Assembly: GCA_030248215.1 (NCBI GenBank)
Contig: JASANG010002035.1
Location: 118,307-182,306, forward strand
DNA length: 64,000 nucleotides
Source: Enoplolaimus lenunculus
Taxonomy: Eukaryota; Nematoda; Enoplea; Enoplida; Thoracostomopsidae
Direction: 5' to 3'
Both the position numbers and the translations under genes were made by a program. Positions 45,684 through 57,338 of the stretch are shown one piece after another. The notes under the pieces are model-generated. The model ran no database searches. It saw only the letters and a program-made list of their open reading frames with translations, and had not been told where the DNA came from. Numbering within the stretch: position 1 is the first letter of the stretch; every line of letters begins with the position of its first letter.

Positions 45684-48600
45684 ATGATCGCCGCGCACCA
45701 GCAAATATGTCAGCACGTTTGGTTTATTTCGCAACTTTCACTGTTTATCATCCTGAAAACATGCGTTGCAGAAGTTTTACCACCAATTTATTGGAATTCG
45801 ACCAATCGAATGTAAGTTACTGTTTAATTGCACCCAAGGAGTTGTCCGCCACGATACTTGTAAAGGCTTGTTTACTAAAGTATAAGACTAATTCTACGAA
45901 TATGTCTAAACTTGCCTACTGTAGTGACCCGGATAAGAGGGGGACTGATATTTATTTGTACTCTGCAGAGCGTACACACTGTTATTCGGTTACCGATTGT
46001 TATTTGTTTTTAACCCACGCTCTGCCACCCTTCGTTACTGATATACATTGAGGACTGCAACTATCCGTTGAATTAAACGTTTATTTGTCCTGTGTCAATA
46101 GCTTGAGCGATCATGCAAGGTTGTACTTAGGAATGTACTTTCAAAATTTAAGCACTCTTTTAAGTTTCTGTCTAGTTTTGCTTCACATCCGGATCCGGTA
46201 AGACCAGATAGGCTGACCTCCCGCTCCGGTAATTTTTTACTTCCGATTACTTCATGATAAGAATTGAGAAAAAATTAATTCATAGATTTGCGACCTGTTT
46301 CAGCTTCCGAAAAGATAACAAAGACCACGAATTCAGTGTAAAAATTCGTGATAAAGTTGACATCATATGCCCATACAACGCATACAATATCGCACCTGAA
46401 AAAGAAGCGGTGGAATACTCGGAAATTTATCAGGTACAAAAATAGTCACTCACACCATCCCTGTTAACATTTTGTTTATTCATATCTGAAAAAAATATCT
46501 AAAATTTTATGACGCCCCATATAAATCTTGGGGCAGCACAAATATTTTAAATTGTGTTCGTTTTAGTGTTAATCTTATCTTATAATTATAGGTTTTTCAC
46601 GTATTCTAAACAAGTGTTACTATTTAAGTCGAACTAACATGGAATAAAATTGTAGTTAGGCAGTTTATAACAACACTCGATGATTTTTTGTACAAAACAA
46701 AGGAAACCGCTGGAAAATTTGCGTTGTTTTTCAAAGTTATTCACTCTATTATTAAAATTGTTTGCCAGAGTTGTCTTGCTATAACTGCGGTATGAAAATC
46801 AATTTAAAATCAGCATTTGAAATGTGTGCAAAACAAATTTTTAATATTTTAGGTCGATAAATGGAACTACGACAATTGCGTTTTGGATTCAAACAATCTT
46901 AAAGTTGTTGGTGTTTGCAAACAGCCACTAGAATCCGGTGTTCCGATCACTGTGGTTTTTCGTGAATTCACCCCGAAGCCAATGGGATTAGAATTTCGCG
47001 TTGGAAACGAATATTATTTTACAAGTATATAATCTGAATGAATGAATGAATTTAGCAGAGTTGGATGCAACTAAGCCAATTTGCATTAGTTTTAAGTTTT
47101 GTAACCTATTTTTATGGCAAAGTTGTATATTCTATCAATGAAGGAAACTTCTACAGCTTGACTGAAAATGAAAATGAAAAATTAGCAATTCTTTAATCCT
47201 GAAATGCAGTCGATCAATCCTTTAATTTTTTAGTTGTTGTAAAGTCATATACGGTTAATACCAGTGGGATACACAAAGCGAAAGGCATGCAGGATATATT
47301 GTTATGGCTGCGACCAAACGAATACCTCTGCAATACCTCTGCAGATCCGTCTGCAGAGGTATTCGTTGGTCGCAGCCGTAACACGCGGACATGTTTCTAA
47401 AATTGGTTTCTCTACAATATGGCTTTCTTAAATATTCAAGATGCCATAAACGAAAGGTAGGACGGACATATGGTTTTCTCTAAATTTTTTAAGATACTAT
47501 AAAAATAGACACTTCTGCAAGCTTTAGAACAACCTGCTTTATCCAGTCGCTTAAAAACTTTTCTCGCTCGCTACACTCGTTTGCATTAAATACTATTTAC
47601 TAAAAAATAAAACCTTGTCTACGCTCATGGTCGATTATATGTATATGAATTATTAAAAGGCAATATTTTGATTTAATAGCTCACATTTTCAGCAACAAGC
47701 ACAGGCAGCATTGATGGACTATCAAACCGTTCCGGCGGGCTTTGCAAAGCGAAAAATATGAAACTCAAATTCACAGTGGTTGAAGGTGAGTGCCAGTCTG
47801 GGAACTTAATTTGAACGTTGAGTCACAGCTACGGGAGGAGCAATGGGAGCGCGTCCCCAACGAACATCTTCGTTCCTTTGGTCGAAAATATTTACCACAA
47901 CATTAAAATATTCCGTTATTAGAAACCTTTCTTTGCCACACTAGAAATAGTGTGGGTTCCTATACGAACAATACCTCGTTGCGGGTCTGTTTGAATGATG
48001 TATTCAATTGTTTGCAGGAAATAGTATTTGTACGCAGTAGGTATTTTCAATCTTATAAGTTCAATTCAATGCGATAAAAATTGCAATCATGTTTAATTAT
48101 TTGCAAATTTTCGCTTTTCTAATTTGAAGTATATACAATGCTTTTTTTATTCTTTTTATTTATTCTAGGTACCAAAGAACACTACAGCCAGCAAGAGGAA
48201 CTCGAAGACAGCCGTTTTGGCGACAAATCAAAGAATTCTTACGAAAATTACTTAGCTAATAATGTCGATTTTGTTATTGATTACAGCAAAACTACTTTGC
48301 CTGGTTTGATTGGTCAGCCATATCCATACTCTGCAAGTATTCCTGACGCAGAAAACGCTAGACCTGATTTGATTGGGTCTTCCAATGGCCCTAGACAAGT
48401 TTCATTGGCCAATTCAAACGCTAGTCAAAACAGCTCTCTGTCATATCGAAAAGTGAACAATTTGAAGTTTAATAATTCGTTGATTGCGGGTAACAAACGA
48501 AGAGCTCAACCAGGCCAAACGAAAGGTAAATTTAACTAAAAAATTAAACAAGGACATTTAGTTTGCATAGTAGTGCCAAGAATAAAAAATTTAGTAGCAA

Positions 48601-49181
48601 TTACGCGTAGTTAATGCTTCATGTTTCGGCCAATGTAAAGAACAGGGGCGGAATAGTAGTACAAGCATATTTCTAAGCCTAAGCCTAAGCCTAAGCCTAA
48701 GCGTAAGAATGAGTTTATTCCTATGCCAAAGCCTAAGCATAAGCATCCAAGCAAAAAATTAGTCTAAAGCTTAAGCTTGCTCTCTAGTCTCACAGAAAAA
48801 CGTTCCGCCCCTGATCTTTACATACGCCCATGTTTCAAACGCTTGAAAGAAATAAATTCCGGATTTTTTTCAAGCGAGCCGCTGGCTGATCCAAGAAATA
48901 CACTAAGGCCAATCGGTTCACCAACACAAAACAAAACCTATGGTTTATGTTAAGATTTAATGCTACTATTTCGTTTGGCTTCTCGATCGCTTTGTTTTCT
49001 AGGTTTTTTCAGTATTTTATGTCGTGCGTCCCCTTTCATAAAGTTTTGAATGCGTCAATGGCGCAAGCTTATATTTCAGAATGAAGTCTGAATTGCAATT
49101 ATTTTAGGTATCGACACTCTACCGTTAAGAACTACTTTATTCGATGCTAAAAATTCGTTTAGTCCACAGGATTTTGTTTAA
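45684..49181 (+). CDS. Ephrin, second paralogue, no visible membrane anchor
   Basis: Eph-receptor ligand. Exons 45684-45811, 46304-46433, 46853-47024, 47693-47785, 48169-48525 and 49108-49181 join in phase to give 317 residues. The signal peptide is residues 1-29 (hydrophobic WFISQLSLFIILKTCVA, likely cleaved before Glu30). The ephrin fold spans about 35-175: IYWNSTNRIF, KVDIICPYNAY, DNCVLD, LKVVGVCK, FREFTPKPMGLEFRVGNEYY and SGGLCKAKNMKLKFTVVEG, with the four conserved cysteines. The tail is Ser/Asn-rich and ends DTLPLRTTLFDAKNSFSPQD then FV. No hydrophobic C-terminus follows, so neither a GPI signal nor a transmembrane helix is seen; the product may be secreted, or an alternative last exon may exist. 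Exon 4 is 93 bp in both ephrins, and the intron phases of the shared exons are identical to those of the gene at 6831-12096, showing common descent. Confidence 0.93.
45925..46165 (+). repeat. SINE-like dispersed repeat, copy 3 (in ephrin intron 1)
   Basis: Matches the copies at 8345 and 35525: GGATAAGAGGGGGACTGATA, TTTTAACCCACGCTCTGCCA, CAACTATCCGTTGAATTAAA and GAGCGATCATGCAAGGTTGT. It sits between the signal-peptide exon and the second exon of this ephrin. Confidence 0.65.
46185..46250. repeat. Short CCGGCTCCGGTAATTTTT repeat
   Basis: GACCTCCCGCTCCGGTAATT resembles sequence at 36715-36785 (CTTCGGCTCCGGTATTTTCA) and 50336-50415 (CCTCCGGCTCCGCTATTTTA). These are probably pieces of one old dispersed repeat whose limits I cannot define. 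Confidence 0.4.
47301..47382. repeat. Near-perfect hairpin in ephrin intron 3
   Basis: The arms are 47301-47332 (GTTATGGCTGCGACCAAACG then AATACCTCTGCA) and 47352-47382, its reverse complement with only two or so mismatches. The loop repeats ATACCTCTGCAG, giving a second, tighter way to fold. It is more GC-rich than its surroundings. It could be a small foldback element or a hairpin RNA precursor; the sequence alone does not decide. Confidence 0.7.
48628..48828. mobile_element. TTAGGC-bearing MITE, best-preserved copy
   Basis: Ends GGCCAATGTAAAGAACAGGG then GCGGAA, and the complement of GTTCCGCCCCTGATCTTTAC then ATACGCC. The middle carries five consecutive CCTAAG hexamers, followed by degenerate ones. 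It lies in the last intron of the plus-strand ephrin. The inner CAGGGGCGGAA motif is of the type found at hAT ends. Confidence 0.8.
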
Positions 49182-50920
49182 GTGCCAGTAAAAGTTACGT
49201 ACTTGATCAAAGCCGTAAATCGTATTTTATTCACTCTTGTTTTAGGCTTACTTCAAGATTTAGGCTTTACATCAAGATTTAAGCTTACATTAGAGCTGAT
49301 ATATTCTGTACATAGATCGCGGTATATGCCAAAAACTAAGTGTTCTTTCTTAATACCATGTTTACAGATAATAACAACGACCGACTGCTAAACAAAAGCA
49401 GCTTAAATTGTTTAATTTGCTCAATAAGTGCAACTCAACTGTGTATACAAGTTGTCACAACAGCTATTTTCATTCGTACAACTTTATACAACATTTCGCT
49501 GTAATTCGTTTAACGCAATTACCCAACCGCAGAAGCCCACAACGAATCCGAACACATATTAAAGTGTAATAATGCCACCTACTTATGGTTTTCGTACTAA
49601 ATTTCTCTATGGCGTTCAAATGTTAATAGTCAAAAACGTCGAAGCATAAATTGAAACACAATAAGATGCAGTCAACATTTCCCTTCGAAACAGGCCATGC
49701 GGTCGTGACTAGTTTCAGATATTTATGGGAAGCTACAATCAGGACCGTAGCCAGCTCACCTTGCGAGGCTGGGGCTAAAATTTTTAAACAGGAACATACA
49801 AGTGTTTTCATTGACTTACAAGCAAGGCTCAAAATTTTCTAGGGGGCAAAATGTTCCGGGGGAGGGCTGAACCTCTCTACCCCTCAACCCGGCCACGAGT
49901 TCTTCTGCTATGTTCATGACTGAATAATACAGTATTCAGAGTAAAATCTTTAACTCGCACCAGTATTGTACAAATTCCTGCCGAAGAATCTCAGTCGTAT
50001 TAATGGATATCTGTGATTGAAATGGGAATTATGCATTTATATAACAATTTGTGATGATAAACATTATAGTGTTTTGATAGAAAAGGTTAATGCGAACGCT
50101 TATATTCAAAATTAGTTGGCTCATGACAGGCCTTGATTATATTTTCGCCAAAGTTAAGTTAATTATGTCAAAAATAAAACGCTATTTTAAACGCTTTTAG
50201 CATCTCAGCAGCATCTTTTAAAACGCTTTTCTGCAAATAGAGAAACTTTGAAACGAATAGCTAGTGTAGCTAAATGCTATAAAGCAAACGCAAAACTCAA
50301 AAGGTGTTTCGCATGTTTGAATACATAATTTCGCCTTTACCTTCGGCTCCGGGAAATTTTTTGACCTCCGGCTCCGCTATTTTACACATCCAGTTGCACC
50401 CTGCTTTGCACTAATATTTTTAATTCCTATTACCGTCTACTAAATTTAGGTTTCCGAAATTTTGCTTATGTTTTAGACTTTATGTAATTTTATACAAGTG
50501 TATTAATATTTGTAAGTGTGTATATCTGTATATATCTGTTGCATTGATTTATACAAGTTTGCCCGTGAGCGTGTGCATAACTGCGGTTATATAACTTTTG
50601 GATTACTTATGTAATACAGTCTGGCTTCGAGTGGTAAATGGGTAAGGAGTTTTATCCGACCCGCACGTTACCCAGGCAAAAATGAATTTGTTTACCCGCA
50701 GGTATATCTACGTTAAAAAATCTACCCACCCACCCACTCACCTGTTACGCGCACCTGAAGTTAATCCCGTATTTTATTGAGCGCTGGTTATTTGCTGAAG
50801 TTTTGCGTTATAGCTCTAATGAATTTGACACATGAAGCATACTGAAACAATAAAATTTAAAACACAACTTAATATATAAAACACAGCGCAGCCACATTTT
50901 AAACCCTCACTGACCGGAAA
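49182..50920. other. Intergenic stretch between the ephrin and the satellite
   Basis: Contains the ephrin 3' flank with degenerate TTAGGC-like sequence (about 49240-49290), a CGGCTCCGG repeat (50336-50415) and a GGGTA/TACCC-rich patch (50636-50760) resembling 22496-22670. No gene recognised. Confidence 0.5.
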
Positions 50921-53900
50921 AAGTTGTGTAAATTGTAATACTGAATTTTGTTAATTCAAAATTTTTTTTTATACGAATGAACAGCACTTTAAATGAATTT
51001 TTAGAAACTATATACAAATTTACTTTAGCTCAAAAACTACGTGAGTTATAATCAACTCAAGTTGGACCCAACTGCATATAATTTTAAATTCGGAGGAAAT
51101 TGTAGTGTAAATTGTAATGCTGAATTTTGTTAATTCAGAACTTTATTTTTATACTAATCAATAGCACAATGAGTTTTTAGAAAGTATATTTAAATTTTCT
51201 ATAACTCAAAAATTACTTGAGTTATAATCAACTCAAGTTGGACCCAACTGCTTATAAATTAAAATTCGGAGGGACTTGTAGTGTAAATTGTAATGCTGAA
51301 TTTTGTTAATTCAGAACTTTATTTTTATACTAATCAATAGCACAATGAGTTTTTAGAAAGTATATTTAAATTTTCTATAACTCAAAAATTACTTGAGTTA
51401 TAATCAACTCAAGTTGGACCCAACTGCTTATAAATTAAAATTCGGAGGGACTTGTAGTGTAAATTGTAATGCTGAATTTTGTTAATTCAAAACTTGATTT
51501 TTATACTAATGAATAGCACTCTAAGTGAGTTTTTAGAAAGTATATTCAAATTTACCATACCTGAAAAATTACATGAGTTATAGTCAACTCAAGTTGGACC
51601 CGACTGGTTATAATTTTAGATTCGGAGGGACTTGTAGTGTAAATTGTAATGCTGAATTTTGTTAATTCAGAACTTTATTTTTATACTAATCAATAGCACA
51701 ATGAGTTTTTAGAAAGTATATTTAAATTTTCTATAACTCAAAAATTACTTGAGTTATAATCAACTCAAGTTGGACCCAACTGCTTATAAATTAAAATTCG
51801 GAGGGACTTGTAGTGTAAATTGTAACGCTGAATTTTGTTAATTCAAAACTTGATTTTTATACTAATGAATAGCACTCTAAGTGGGTTTTTAAAAAGTATA
51901 TTCAAATTTACCATAACTCAAAAATTACATGAGTTATAATCAACTCAAGTTGGACCCGACTGGTTATAATTTTAGATTCGGAGGGACTTGTAGTGTAAAT
52001 TGTAATGCTGAATTTTGTTAATTCAAAACTTGATTTTTATACTAATGAATAGCACTCTAAGTGAGTTTTTAAAAAGTATATTCAAATTTACCATAACTCA
52101 AAATTTACGTGAGTTATAGTCAACTCAAGTTGGACCCGACTGGTTATAATTTTAGATTCGGAGGGACTTGTAGTGTAAATTGTAATGCTGAATTTTGTTA
52201 ATTCAGAACTTTATTTTTATACTAATCAATAGCACAATGAGTTTTTAGAAAGTATATTTAAATTTTCTATAACTCAAAAATTACTTGAGTTATAATCAAC
52301 TCAAGTTGGACCCAACTGCTTATAAATTAAAATTCGGAGGGACTTGTAGTGTAAATTGTAATGCTGAATTTTGTTAATTCAAAACTTGATTTTTATACTA
52401 ATGAATAGCACTCTAAGTGGGTTTTTAAAAAGTATATTCAAATTTACCATAACTCAAAAATTACATGAGTTATAATCAACTCAAGTTGGACCCGACTGGT
52501 TATAATTTTAGATTCGGAGGGACTTGTACTGTAAATTGTAATGCTGAATTTTGTTAATTTAAAACTTGATTTTTATACTAATGAATAGCACTCTAAGTGA
52601 GTTTTTAAAAAGTATATTCAAATTTACCATAACTCAAAATTTACGTGAGTTATAATCAACTCAAGTTGGACCCAACTGCATATAATTATAAATTCGGAGG
52701 AAATTGTAGTGTAAATTGTAATGCTGAATTTTGTTAATTCAGAACTTTATTTTTATACTAATCAATAGCACAATGAGTTTTTAGAAAGTATATTTAAATT
52801 TTCTATAACTCAAAAATTACTTGAGTTATAATCAACTCAAGTTGGACCCAACTGCTTATAAATTAAAATTCGGAGGGACTTGTAGTGTAAATTGTAATGC
52901 TGTATTTTGTTAATTCAAAACTTGATTTTTATACTAATGAATAGCACTCTAAGTGAGTTTTTAGAAAGTATATTCAAATTTACCATACCTGAAAAATTAC
53001 ATCCGTTATAATCAACTCAAGTTGGACCCGACTGGTTATAATTTTAGATTCGGAGGGACTTGTAGTGTAAATTGTAATGCTGAATTTTGTTAATTCAGAA
53101 CTTTACTTTTATACTAATCAATAGCACAATGAGTTTTTAGAAAGTATATTTAAATTTTCTATAACTCAAAAATTATTTGAGTTATAATCAACTCAAGTTG
53201 AACCCAACTGCTTATAAATTAAAATTCGGACGGACTTGTAGTGTAAATTGTAATGCTGAATTTTGTTAATTCAAAACTTGATTTTTATACTAATGAATAG
53301 CACTCTACGTGGGTTTTTAAAAAGTATATTCAAATTTACCATAACTTAAAAATTACATGAGTTATAATCAACTCAAGTTGGACCCGACTGGTTATAATTT
53401 TAGATTCGGAGGGACTTGTAGTGTAAATTGTAATGCTGAATTTTGTTAATTCAAAACTTGATTTTTATACTAATGAATAGCACTCTAAGTGAGTTTTTAA
53501 AAAGTATATTCAAATTTACCATAACTCAAAATTTACGTGAGTTATAATCAACTCAAGTTGGACCCGACTGGTTATAATTTTAGATTCGGAGGGACTTGTA
53601 GTGTAAATTGTAATGCTGAATTTTGTTAATTCAAAACTTGATTTTTATACTAATGAATAGCACTCTAAGTGAGTTTTTAAAAAGTATATTCAAATTTACC
53701 ATAACTCAAAATTTACGTGAGTTATAATCAACTCAAGTTGGACCCAACTGCATATAATTTTAAACTCGGAGGAAATTGTAGTGTAAATTGTAATGCTGAA
53801 TTTTGTTAATTCAGAACTTTATTTTTATACTAATCAATAGCACAATGAGTTTTTAGAAAGTATATTTAAATTTTCTATAACTCAAAAATTACTTGAGTTA

Positions 53901-56900
53901 TAATCAACTCAAGTTGGACCCAACTGCTTATAAATTAAAATTCGGAGGGACTTGTAGTGTAAATTGTAATGCTGAATTTTTTTAATTCAAAACTTGATTT
54001 TTATACTGATGAATAGCACGCTAAGTGAGTTTTTAGAAAGTATATTCAAATTTACCATACCTGAAAAATTAGATGAGTTATAATCAACTCAAGTTGGACC
54101 CGACTGGTTATAATTTTAGATTCGGAGGGACTTGTAGTGTAAATTGTAATGCTGAATTTTGTTAATTCAGAACTTTATTTTTATACTAATCAATAGCACA
54201 ATGAGTTTTTAGAAAGTATAAGTAATTTTCTATAACTCAAAAATTATTTGAGTTATAATCAACTCAAGTTGAACCCAACTGCTTATAAATTAAAATTCGG
54301 AGGGACTTGTAGTGTAAATTGTAATGCTGAATTTTGTTAATTCAGAACTTTATTTTTATACTAATCAATAGCACAATGAGTTTTTAGAAAGTATATTTAA
54401 ATTTTCTATAACTCAAAAATTACTTTAGTTATAATCAACTCAAGTTGGACCCAACTGCTTATAAATTAAAATTCGGAGGGACTTGTAGTGTAAATTGTAA
54501 TGCTGAATTTTGTTAATTCAAAACTTGATTTTTATACTAATGAATAGCACTCTAAGTGAGTTTTTAGAAAGTATATTCAAATTTACCATACCTGAAAAAT
54601 TACATGAGTTATAGTCAACTCAAGTTGGACCCGACTGGTTATAATTTTAGATTCGGAGGGACTTGTAGTGTAAATTGTAATGCTGAATTTTGTTAATTCA
54701 GAACTTTATTTTTATACTAATCAATAGCACAATGAGTTTTTAGAAAGTATATTTAAATTTTCTATAACTCAAAAATTACTTGAGTTATAATCAACTCAAG
54801 TTGGACCCAACTGCTTATAAATTAAAATTCGGAGGGACTTGTAGTGTAAATTGTAATGCTGAATTTTGTTAATTCAAAACTTGATTTTTATACTAATGAA
54901 TAGCACTCTAAGTGGGTTTTTAAAAAGTATATTCAAATTTACCATAACTCAAAAATTACATGAGTTATAATCAACTCAAGTTGGACCCGACTGGTTATAA
55001 TTTTAGATTCGGAGGGACTTGTAGTGTAAATTGTAATGCTGAATTTTGTTAATTCAAAACTTGATTTTTATACTAATGAATAGCACTCTAAGTGAGTTTT
55101 TAAAAAGTATATTCAAATTTACCATAACTCAAAATTTACGTGAGTTATAGTCAACTCAAGTTGGACCCGACTGGTTATAATTTTAGATTCGGAGGGACTT
55201 GTAGTGTAAATTGTAATGCTGAATTTTGTTAATTCAGAACTTTATTTTTATACTAATCAATAGCACAATGAGTTTTTAGAAAGTATATTTAAATTTTCTA
55301 TAACTCAAAAATTACTTGAGTTATAATCAACTCAAGTTGGACCCAACTGCTTATAAATTAAAATTCGGAGGGACTTGTAGTGTAAATTGTAATGCTGAAT
55401 TTTGTTAATTCAAAACTTGATTTTTATACTAATGAATAGCACTCTAAGTGGGTTTTTAAAAAGTATATTCAAATTTACCATAACTCAAAAATTACATGAG
55501 TTATAATCAACTCAAGTTGGACCCGACTGGTTATAATTTTAGATTCGGAGGGACTTGTACTGTAAATTGTAATGCTGAATTTTGTTAATTCAAAACTTGA
55601 TTTTTATACTAATGAATAGCACTCTAAGTGAGTTTTTAAAAAGTATATTCAAATTTACCATAACTCAAAATTTACGTGAGTTATAATCAACTCAAGTTGG
55701 ACCCAACTGCATATAATTATAAATTCGGAGGAAATTGTAGTGTAAATTGTAATGCTGAATTTTGTTAATTCAGAACTTTATTTTTATACTAATCAATAGC
55801 ACAATGAGTTTTTAGAAAGTATATTTAAATTTTCTATAACTCAAAAATTACTTGAGTTATAATCAACTCAAGTTGGACCCAACTGCTTATAAATTAAAAT
55901 TCGGAGGGACTTGTAGTGTAAATTGTAATGCTGTATTTTGTTAATTCAAAACTTGATTTTTATACTAATGAATAGCACTCTAAGTGAGTTTTTAGAAAGT
56001 ATATTCAAATTTACCATACCTGAAAAATAACATCCGTTATAATCAACTCAAGTTGGACCCGACTGGTTATAATTTTAGATTCGGAGGGACTTGTAGTGTA
56101 AATTGTAATGCTGAATTTTGTTAATTCAGAACTTTACTTTTATACTAATCAATAGCACAATGAGTTTTTAGAAAGTATATTTAAATTTTCTATAACTCAA
56201 AAATTATTTGAGTTATAATCAACTCAAGTTGAACCCAACTGCTTATAAATTAAAATTCGGACGGACTTGTAGTGTAAATTGTAATGCTGAATTTTGTTAA
56301 TTCAAAACTTGATTTTTATACTAATGAATAGCACTCTACGTGGGTTTTTAAAAAGTATATTCAAATTTACCATAACTCAAAAATTACATGAGTTATAATC
56401 AACTCAAGTTGGACCCGACTGGTTATAATTTTAGATTCGGAGGGACTTGTAGTGTAAATTGTAAAGCTGAATTTTGTTAATTCAAAACTTGATTTTTATA
56501 CTAATGAATAGCACTCTAAGTGAGTTTTTAAAAAGTATATTCAAATTTACCATAACTCAAAATTTACGTGAGTTATAATCAACTCAAGTTGGACCCGACT
56601 GGTTATAATTTTAGATTCGGAGGGACTTGTAGTGTAAATTGTAATGCTGAATTTTGTTAATTCAAAACTTGATTTTTATACTAATGAATAGCACTCTAAG
56701 TGAGTTTTTAAAAAGTATATTCAAATTTACCATAACTCAAAATTTACGTGAGTTATAATCAACTCAAGTTGGACCCGACTGGTTATAATTTTAGATTCGG
56801 AGGGATATACGTGTAAATTGTAATGCTGAATTTTGTTAATTCAAAACGATTTTTATACTAATCAATAGCACTCTAAGGAGTTTTAAAAAGTATATTAAAT

Positions 56901-57338
56901 TTACCATAACTCAAAATTTACGGGTCTAGCGGACTCAAGTGGACCCGACTGGTTATAATTTTAGATTCGGCTTGTAGTGTAAATTGTAATGCTGAATTTT
57001 GTTAATTCAGAACTTTATTTTTATACTAATGAATAGCACAATGAGTTTTTAGAAAGTATATTTAAATTTAATAACTCAAAATTTTAAAGTATCATAGACT
57101 AGAGGATCAACAAAATCAACGGAGACGAGGAAAAAGAATCAAAAAAAATCAAGAAAGCACAAGAGGAAAGCTCTATAACTCAAAAATTACTTGAGTTATA
57201 ATCAACTCAAGTTGGACCCAACTGCTTATAAATTAAAATTCGGAGGGACTTGTAGTGTAAATTGTAATGCTGAATTTTGTTAATTCAAAACTTGATTTTT
57301 ATAAAAAAATGAATAGCGCTATAAGTGGGTTTTTAAAA
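50921..57338 (+). repeat. Satellite array, 176- and 180-bp monomers in a 3031-bp higher-order repeat
   Basis: Monomers begin TGTAGTGTAAATTGTAATGC. Type A is 176 bp (CAATAGCACAATGAG, CCCAACTGCTTATAAATT); type B is 180 bp (GAATAGCACTCTAAGTGAG, CCCGACTGGTTATAATTT). Monomer starts such as 51277, 51453, 51633, 51809, 51989 and 52169 recur at 54308, 54484, 54664, 54840, 55020 and 55200, a constant offset of 3031. Private markers such as TGTACTGTAAATT repeat at the same offset (52525 and 55556). The unit holds 17 monomers, seven A and ten B. The first monomer (about 50921-51100) is diverged, as expected at an array edge. Confidence 0.97.

Noticed and set aside
48660-48710. TTAGGC runs as true interstitial telomere or a chromosome end
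   Set aside because: The runs are short, degenerate and enclosed by inverted repeats of short transposons.
49182-49391. Hydrophobic frame ILFTLVLGLL just after the plus-strand ephrin stop as its anchor
   Set aside because: Reaching it needs a weak acceptor with no pyrimidine tract, and the frame continues with more than 40 polar residues. It overlaps degenerate TTAGGC sequence.
51101-57338. CRISPR-like regularly spaced repeat
   Set aside because: The repeats are contiguous monomers without unique spacers, in an animal genome; it is a satellite.
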